From Treponema sp. UBA3662 (GTDB lineage Bacteria > Spirochaetota > Spirochaetia > Treponematales > Treponemataceae), in NCBI GenBank assembly GCA_002373205.1, contig DFJV01000177.1, positions 1 to 9,240 on the forward strand: a DNA stretch of 9,240 nucleotides, given 5' to 3'. The first letter of the stretch is position 1; every line of letters starts with the position of its first letter. This document shows, in pieces, positions 5,643-9,240 of this stretch. The notes below the pieces were generated by a model that worked only from the letters and a program-made list of their open reading frames with translations, did not search any database and was not told the origin of the DNA. Both the position numbers and the translations under genes were made by a program.

Positions 5643-5924
5643 AAATATTTATTATTTAAACACCAGGGGTTCTTAGGGGCCATGTTGCTCAACGTATCGC
5701 AACATGCCTAAGCGGTGCCTGCCCAAGAAAAATCCATCCGTGGATTTTTCTTGGGATTGCAGAAGCGCTTCGCACTTCTGCACGCTGCTAACTCGCCATC
5801 CATGGCTTGGCATTGGTTGGCAAGAAAGAGGGGGGAAAACGGCGGGCTTCGGACTTTGAGCAGGTTTTTCCTCCCCTCCAAATTCTGGGGTCCAAGGGGC
5901 CCCCCTTGAAAACAAATATTTATT
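5643..5924. repeat. Hairpin-rich intergenic block bounded by an 11-bp direct repeat; possible non-autonomous inserted element
   Basis: AAATATTTATT occurs exactly at 5643-5653 and again at 5914-5924. The 260 bases between them hold successive inverted repeats: CTTAGG/CCTAAG plus CATGTTGC/GCAACATG (5672-5712), a perfect 15-bp stem (5722-5755), GCAGAAG/CTTCTGC (5759-5781), a purine-rich arm at 5828-5840 pairing with a pyrimidine arm at 5864-5878, and CAAGGGG/CCCCTTG (5893-5908). A degenerate direct repeat of the form CWGGGGT...AGGGGCC lies near both ends (5664-5681 and 5885-5901). No protein in any frame looks real. The block is more GC-rich than its AT-rich flanks. It could be a mobile palindromic repeat with target duplication, a chromosomal interspersed repeat, or a structured RNA. 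It covers most of the 430-base gap before rny. Confidence 0.55.
5722..5755. repeat. Perfect 15-bp inverted repeat with 4-base loop
   Basis: CCCAAGAAAAATCCA (5722-5736), loop TCCG, then TGGATTTTTCTTGGG (5741-5755). It is the strongest hairpin of the block upstream of rny. The internal T-run lies inside the stem rather than after it, so it does not read as an intrinsic terminator. Confidence 0.85.
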
Positions 5925-5945
5925 CCTATATTACATATTTTACAT

Positions 5946-5974
5946 TTGACATTAGCGCATTTTTTCTATACTAT
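5946..5974 (+). promoter_or_regulatory. Promoter of rny
   Basis: A perfect TTGACA (5946-5951) is followed after 17 bases by TACTAT (5969-5974). The overlapping TATACT at 5967-5972 is an alternative with a 15-base spacer. The predicted start near 5981 gives a leader of about 29 bases ending in the rny SD. Confidence 0.65.
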
Positions 5975-6009
5975 ATTAATGAACAATTTTAAATACAATG
6001 GAGATTTGT

Positions 6010-7542
6010 ATGGACAAAATGATTCTGTACATCGTGCTCCCCGTTGCAGGAATTGTTCTTGGATGGACTATTCGCTGGATTTATGCCAGATTTCAACTTT
6101 CCGCCTCGGAACAAAAAGCCGAACGCGTTAAACAGGATGCCATAAAGGAAGCAGAAGCTCTCAAAAAAGAGATTCAGCTTCAAGCAAGAGAACAACTCAT
6201 TCAGGACCGAAACCAGCAGGAGCGGGAGAACCACGAGCGCCGTAAAGAAATTCAAGCTTACGAGAGCCGTGTAAACAAGAAAGAGGAGCTTTTGGACAAG
6301 CGGGCCCAAGAGTTTGACAAAAAAGACAAAGAATTTGCCGCTAGAGATGCAGAATTTGCAAGGCACGCGCAGCAGCTTCAGGACAAGGAAGAAAGCCTCC
6401 GCACAGAACTTGAGCGGATTTCCGGTCTTACGCGCGACGAAGCAAAGTCGCTCATAATCAAGAGCCTCGAAAACGAAGCAAAGCATGATGCCCAGGCCCT
6501 TCTTAACAAGATTGACCAGGACGCACAGCTTGCAGCAGAAAAAAAGGCCCAGAGCGTGTTGCTTTCTACAATTCAGCGCATTGCCACAGAAGTTACCGGA
6601 GACCTTACGGTTACAACAGTTTCCCTTCCTTCAGACGAGATGAAGGGACGCATTATTGGCCGCGAAGGACGCAACATCCGCACATTGGAAACGCTTACCG
6701 GTGTAGACATCATCATAGACGACACGCCGGAAGCTGTTGTAATAAGCTGCTTTGACCCCGTACGCAAGGAAATTGCCAAGGAATCACTTGAGCGCCTTAT
6801 AACGGACGGACGCATTCACCCTGCCCGCATAGAAGAAATCGTGCAGAAGGTAACGCGTGAAATTCAGCAGAAGATTTACGAAGAGGGCGAAAAGGTTCTC
6901 TTTGACCTTGGAATCCACAACATGGGCCAGGACGGAGTGCGCGCTTTGGGAAGGCTTTACTTCCGCACAAGCTACGGACAGAACGTTCTTACCCACTCAC
7001 GCGAAGTTGCAGAAATTGCAAGCCTTCTTGCAGCAGAAATTGGTGCTAACCGCGAGCTTGCCAAGAGAGCAGCCCTTTTGCATGACATTGGTAAGGGAGC
7101 AGAAACAGACAGCGACCAGAACCACGCAGAAGTTGGCGCAGAAATGGCTCGCAAGATGGGAGAAGAGCCCCGCGTAGTAAACGCCATAGCCGCCCACCAC
7201 AACGACGTTGAGCCGCAGACTACGGAAGCCGTAATCGTACAGATTGCAGACGCAATAAGTGCTGCCCGTCCGGGTGCAAGACGCGAAACTGTAGACAACT
7301 ATGTTAAGCGCCTTGAAAACCTTGAGGAAACAGCAAAGAAGTTTACCGGTGTTGAACAGGCTTATGCCATCCAGGCAGGCCGCGAACTCCGCATTCTGGT
7401 AAACAACGAAAAGATTCCGGATGAGCAGGTTAAGGATCTTGCAAAGAGCATTGCAAAGCAGATCGAAGACGACTTGCGCTACCCGGGAAGAATCAAGATT
7501 ACGATGATCCGCGAGACTCGCATAATCGAATACGCAAGGTAA
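6010..7542 (+). CDS. rny: Ribonuclease Y (membrane-anchored endoribonuclease)
   Basis: RNase Y cleaves single-stranded mRNA to start decay and processing, acting on the inner face of the membrane. All domains are present in order: an N-terminal helix (about residues 3-22, ILYIVLPVAGIVLGW), a long charged coiled coil (about 30-180) rich in Glu/Lys/Gln, a KH RNA-binding domain with IIGREGRN at about 215-222, and an HD metal-dependent phosphohydrolase domain with LLHDIGKG (His358 and Asp359). The C-terminus ends in RIIEYAR, and 510 residues is the usual size. ATG 6010 is chosen because GGAG (6000-6003) sits six bases before it; an upstream in-frame ATG at 5998 overlaps that SD. The gene has its own promoter and terminator, so it is probably monocistronic. 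It is divergent in orientation to everything else in the window. The assignment is secure. Confidence 0.98.
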   Translation: MDKMILYIVLPVAGIVLGWTIRWIYARFQLSASEQKAERVKQDAIKEAEALKKEIQLQAREQLIQDRNQQERENHERRKEIQAYESRVNKKEELLDKRAQEFDKKDKEFAARDAEFARHAQQLQDKEESLRTELERISGLTRDEAKSLIIKSLENEAKHDAQALLNKIDQDAQLAAEKKAQSVLLSTIQRIATEVTGDLTVTTVSLPSDEMKGRIIGREGRNIRTLETLTGVDIIIDDTPEAVVISCFDPVRKEIAKESLERLITDGRIHPARIEEIVQKVTREIQQKIYEEGEKVLFDLGIHNMGQDGVRALGRLYFRTSYGQNVLTHSREVAEIASLLAAEIGANRELAKRAALLHDIGKGAETDSDQNHAEVGAEMARKMGEEPRVVNAIAAHHNDVEPQTTEAVIVQIADAISAARPGARRETVDNYVKRLENLEETAKKFTGVEQAYAIQAGRELRILVNNEKIPDEQVKDLAKSIAKQIEDDLRYPGRIKITMIRETRIIEYAR

Positions 7543-7564
7543 TTTTTTACCAAGCAACAAAAGG

Positions 7565-7592
7565 CCGCTCCATCACGGGGCGGTTTTTTTTT
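7565..7592 (+). terminator. Intrinsic terminator of rny
   Basis: CCGCTCC (7565-7571), loop ATCAC, GGGGCGG (7577-7583) with one G-T pair, followed by nine T. It begins 22 bases after the rny stop. Confidence 0.9.
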
Positions 7593-7630
7593 ATTTTTGT
7601 CAACAAGCCGCAAACTTCAATATAAAAACC

Positions 7631-7657
7631 GTCATGCTGAACTTGATCCAGCATCTG
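7631..7657. repeat. Palindromic intergenic repeat, copy 1
   Basis: GTCATGCTGAACTTG followed by ATCCAGCATCTG, with ATGCT/AGCAT arms. It matches the copy at 8322-8348 at 23 of 27 positions in the same orientation. It lies 20 bases beyond the stop codon of the neighbouring hypothetical gene. Similar GTCATGC...AGCATCTG sequences occur as dispersed repeats in many bacterial genomes. Confidence 0.65.
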
Positions 7658-7677
7658 TCCACGGCACCCCGCAATAG

Positions 7678-8298
7678 TCAGTCATGAAAATTACATCTAA
7701 AATAATTGTCTTGGATTTTCATAACATCCACGAGCGACCTTCCAAAGGATTCTTCAATTTTTTTATCCCCCGACTTAAAAAGCAAATCCAGATTATTGTT
7801 TTCGTCGTAAATAATTGCGCTGTAGTTGTCCAAAAAGCCTCCGTCCCAAATGATTCCGCCATAATCAGAAAAGGTGCGGATATTCTCGGTCTTATTATTG
7901 TTAAAAATATAATCGTCCAGTTCGGCTTTATAACTGTCAAATTCAAATTTTAAGGCAAGGCGTTCAGACAGATTAAATTTTAGGCTGATGAAGGAAAACA
8001 AAAGAGAAAATGCAAGCGGCAGCAAAAAGAGAAGTTCTTTTATGGCCGTATGCTTTATACAGCTTCCAATAATAAGCACAAGATTTGCAAGAATTACGGG
8101 AACTGCAAACACCAGATACAGCAAAGCGGCAAGAAAGGTCAATGCCCTAAAAATTTGAAAAGAGAAAATCGCCAAAAAAAGCAAAACTGCATTCATGGCA
8201 TACATTGCGATTTTAAAATACAGCCGCTCAAACCTGTCTTCCATGTAAAAGTAAGGAATACAAATCATAAGCAGTATCAAAATAACAAAAAAAATCAT
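7678..8298 (-). CDS. Hypothetical membrane protein with four helices and a soluble C-terminal domain
   Basis: This 206-residue protein is not recognised. Hydrophobic segments lie at about residues 2-18, 29-49, 52-78 and 87-106. After these comes a polar C-terminal region of about 100 residues with an Asn-rich stretch (NNNKTENIRTF at 133-143), a Gly/aromatic patch GGIIWDGGFLDNYSAIIYDE (147-166) and an acidic-basic end. The start ATG 8298 has AAGG eight bases upstream, and a good promoter candidate lies at 8388-8416. The coding strand is A/T-rich, with many Phe, Ile and Asn codons, unlike the operon at the left. Its two sides are bracketed by copies of the same palindromic repeat. The neighbouring minus-strand gene also encodes a membrane-anchored protein, but I see no sequence similarity between the two. 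Confidence 0.7.
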   Translation of the reverse strand: MIFFVILILLMICIPYFYMEDRFERLYFKIAMYAMNAVLLFLAIFSFQIFRALTFLAALLYLVFAVPVILANLVLIIGSCIKHTAIKELLFLLPLAFSLLFSFISLKFNLSERLALKFEFDSYKAELDDYIFNNNKTENIRTFSDYGGIIWDGGFLDNYSAIIYDENNNLDLLFKSGDKKIEESFGRSLVDVMKIQDNYFRCNFHD

Positions 8299-8321
8299 TT
8301 TTTATACCTTCAACAAATTTT

Positions 8322-8348
8322 GTCATGCAGAACTTGCTTTAGCATCTG
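8322..8348. repeat. Palindromic intergenic repeat, copy 2
   Basis: GTCATGCAGAACTTG followed by CTTTAGCATCTG, differing from the 7631-7657 copy at four positions, one of which weakens the palindrome. It sits 23 bases before the start codon of the hypothetical gene, inside its predicted leader. Confidence 0.65.
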
Positions 8349-8387
8349 TGACACAGCTTCCTACAAAAACACATGCATTCATATTGC

Positions 8388-8416
8388 AATATACTTTCAT
8401 CGCAATATTTTTGCAA
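8388..8416 (-). promoter_or_regulatory. Candidate promoter of the four-helix membrane protein gene
   Basis: On the minus strand, TTGCAA (8416-8411) is followed after 17 bases by TATATT (8393-8388). Transcription would start near 8381, giving a leader of about 83 bases that contains repeat copy 2. Confidence 0.45.
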
Positions 8417-8468
8417 GAAATTGCTCTTGGAATCCAGGGCTTCAGCTTGAGATGCAAAGTCGAGAAAT

Positions 8469-8565
8469 CAACGCACCCCGCAGCAAGCTACGGGGTATGA
8501 GTTCCTCATAAAACGAATCCCCCTGTATCAAAACATCCTTACGCGAACCAACGAGGTGTGCGTTG
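8469..8565. repeat. Inverted repeat pair CAACGCAC / GTGCGTTG enclosing a small hairpin
   Basis: CAACGCAC (8469-8476) recurs inverted as GTGCGTTG (8558-8565), with loose similarity continuing inward (CCCCG against CGAGGT). Directly inside the left arm, ACCCCG/CGGGGT (8475-8496) makes a hairpin with three further A-G-C pairs. The CACCCCGCAGCAAGCT pattern resembles a dispersed repeat seen in spirochaete intergenic DNA (recollection, not checked). No gene is present here. Confidence 0.5.
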
Positions 8566-8586
8566 TTCTTAAAAGGTATTGCAGTC

Positions 8587-8634
8587 AGGGTTGAATACCC
8601 TTATTCCGCCCCAAGGGGCGGGGTATTCAACCCT
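8587..8634. repeat. Long nested hairpin in the intergenic region
   Basis: The outer arms AGGGTTGAATACC (8587-8599) and GGTATTCAACCCT (8622-8634) pair perfectly over 13 bp. An inner stem CCGCCCC-AA-GGGGCGG (8606-8621) stacks on them, with a one-sided bulge CTTATT (8600-8605). No T-run follows on either strand, so it is not a typical terminator. Together with the neighbouring repeats it fills the 420-base gap between the two hypothetical genes. Confidence 0.8.
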
Positions 8635-8718
8635 TCCGCGCGAATCAAAATGAGTCAGCTTGCAAAAGAGATGCCATGCCAAAGCCCTGTCTCAGAATCA
8701 AAGGTGGAAAGATTGCCG

Positions 8719-9234
8719 CTAAAATGTGCGCAAATCAAAATCAGCCTTTCCCTGTGCGCAATAGGCAATAAAATACAGTGGCCCGCTGCTTTGCATTGCA
8801 AGAGACTTTATGTACGGATTAAATGTCGCCGAATCTGCCATAGAAGCTTCACTTTCTTCAATACTTTTATCTTCTCCGACAGAATACCATTTTCCGCCAC
8901 TTTGTTTGAATATAAAAGGCTTTGCATCGCTATTGTCTTCTGGACAGTACACAGAAAAATCTTGGTTAAAATATTTGTACACAAAAGCGTCATCTTCTTT
9001 TCCGCGAAAAACCGCAACAACAAGATAGTCTGCATGGTTTCCGCATGCCCACAAAAGCCCGAACCACTTCTTCTGCACAAGTTTCTCATAGCTCTGCGGT
9101 ACAGGTATTTTCTTTATGCTTGCGTCAAAGCGGTAGATTTTGTAATTATGAACAAGGGGCGTGGCAACAAAGGGCAGCAGAACAATCGCAATGGCAAGCA
9201 CAAGAACTAATATTAAAACACGACTTTTCTTCAT
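8719..9234 (-). CDS. Hypothetical membrane-anchored or exported protein
   Basis: This 171-residue protein is not recognised. It begins MKKSR followed by a strong hydrophobic stretch at about residues 6-27, a signal anchor or uncleaved signal peptide with no lipobox cysteine. The remainder is a soluble domain expected outside the inner membrane, with aromatic-rich parts (KKWFGLLWACGNHADYLVVAVF at about 55-76, VYKYFNQDFSVYCPED at 85-100) and four cysteines. Only six bases upstream of ATG 9234 are in the window, so no SD can be judged. Downstream come strong hairpins and repeats, and the next minus-strand gene has its own promoter candidate, so the two need not share a transcript. Function is unknown; a periplasmic or surface protein is a reasonable guess. 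Confidence 0.68.
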   Translation of the reverse strand: MKKSRVLILVLVLAIAIVLLPFVATPLVHNYKIYRFDASIKKIPVPQSYEKLVQKKWFGLLWACGNHADYLVVAVFRGKEDDAFVYKYFNQDFSVYCPEDNSDAKPFIFKQSGGKWYSVGEDKSIEESEASMADSATFNPYIKSLAMQSSGPLYFIAYCAQGKADFDLRTF

Positions 9235-9240
9235 TTTTAA

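Noticed and set aside
5722..5755. Perfect hairpin as an intrinsic terminator
   Set aside because: The T-run is inside the stem and is followed by CTTGGG; no U-tract follows the base of the stem on either strand.
5673..5915. Open frames on both strands inside the hairpin block
   Set aside because: The frames arise from palindromic sequence; the mirrored products lack domains and SD sites, so this is noncoding repeat DNA.
8050..8511. Plus-strand frame of 153 codons
   Set aside because: It starts antisense to the four-helix protein and runs through the intergenic repeats; its end (NAPRSKLRG) is simply the translation of the CACCCCG repeat.
8563..9210. Plus-strand frame of 215 codons
   Set aside because: It spans the nested hairpin and then lies antisense to the signal-anchored protein, which has the better protein-like sequence.
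1..9240. CRISPR array, tRNA, rRNA or transposase genes
   Set aside because: No regularly spaced repeat-spacer pattern, no cloverleaf-like sequence and no transposase motifs were found on reading both strands.

Overview
The window looks like chromosomal DNA of a Treponema-like spirochaete. This is inferred from the style of the RNase Y protein, the moderate base composition, good SD/-35/-10 signals, and short palindromic intergenic repeats of the kind common in treponemes. No rRNA, tRNA, CRISPR array or transposase gene is visible.

Region 1 (1-4605, minus strand) is a tightly packed operon read leftward off the window edge. In transcription order it encodes two acyl carrier proteins, a fused membrane protein/AMP-ligase (COG4648 + ANL adenylating enzyme), a hotdog dehydratase-like protein, a family 2 glycosyltransferase, and an HtrB/LpxL-like lysophospholipid acyltransferase cut by the window edge. 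Every junction is an overlap or 0-4 bases. The gene content and order match the conserved core of aryl polyene (APE) / flexirubin-type pigment-lipid clusters (apeE-apeF-apeG-apeH-apeI-apeJ in enterobacterial naming). By that model, the AMP-ligase activates an aryl or fatty acid starter and loads it on an ACP, ketosynthases and dehydratases outside the window extend it into a polyene, and the glycosyltransferase and acyltransferase anchor it to an outer-membrane lipid. Three features are unusual: ApeG and ApeH are fused, the usual single GT2-acyltransferase ApeJ is split into two overlapping genes, and the dehydratase carries Tyr where the catalytic Asp/Glu is expected.

Region 2 (4606-5997) holds a promoter for the ACP operon, a structured spacer, a guanine-deaminase-like enzyme that may be translated from a leaderless mRNA, a tiny two-helix membrane protein, and a roughly 260-base block full of perfect hairpins. 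That block is flanked by an 11-base direct repeat and resembles a non-autonomous inserted element or dispersed repeat.

Region 3 (5946-7592, plus strand) is a complete single-gene transcription unit for ribonuclease Y (rny): promoter, SD, gene, intrinsic terminator.

Region 4 (7593-9240, minus strand) carries two unrecognised membrane-anchored proteins. Between and around them are repeats: two direct copies of a GTCATGC...AGCATCTG palindromic repeat bracketing the first gene, and a 420-base spacer with an inverted repeat and a nested long hairpin.
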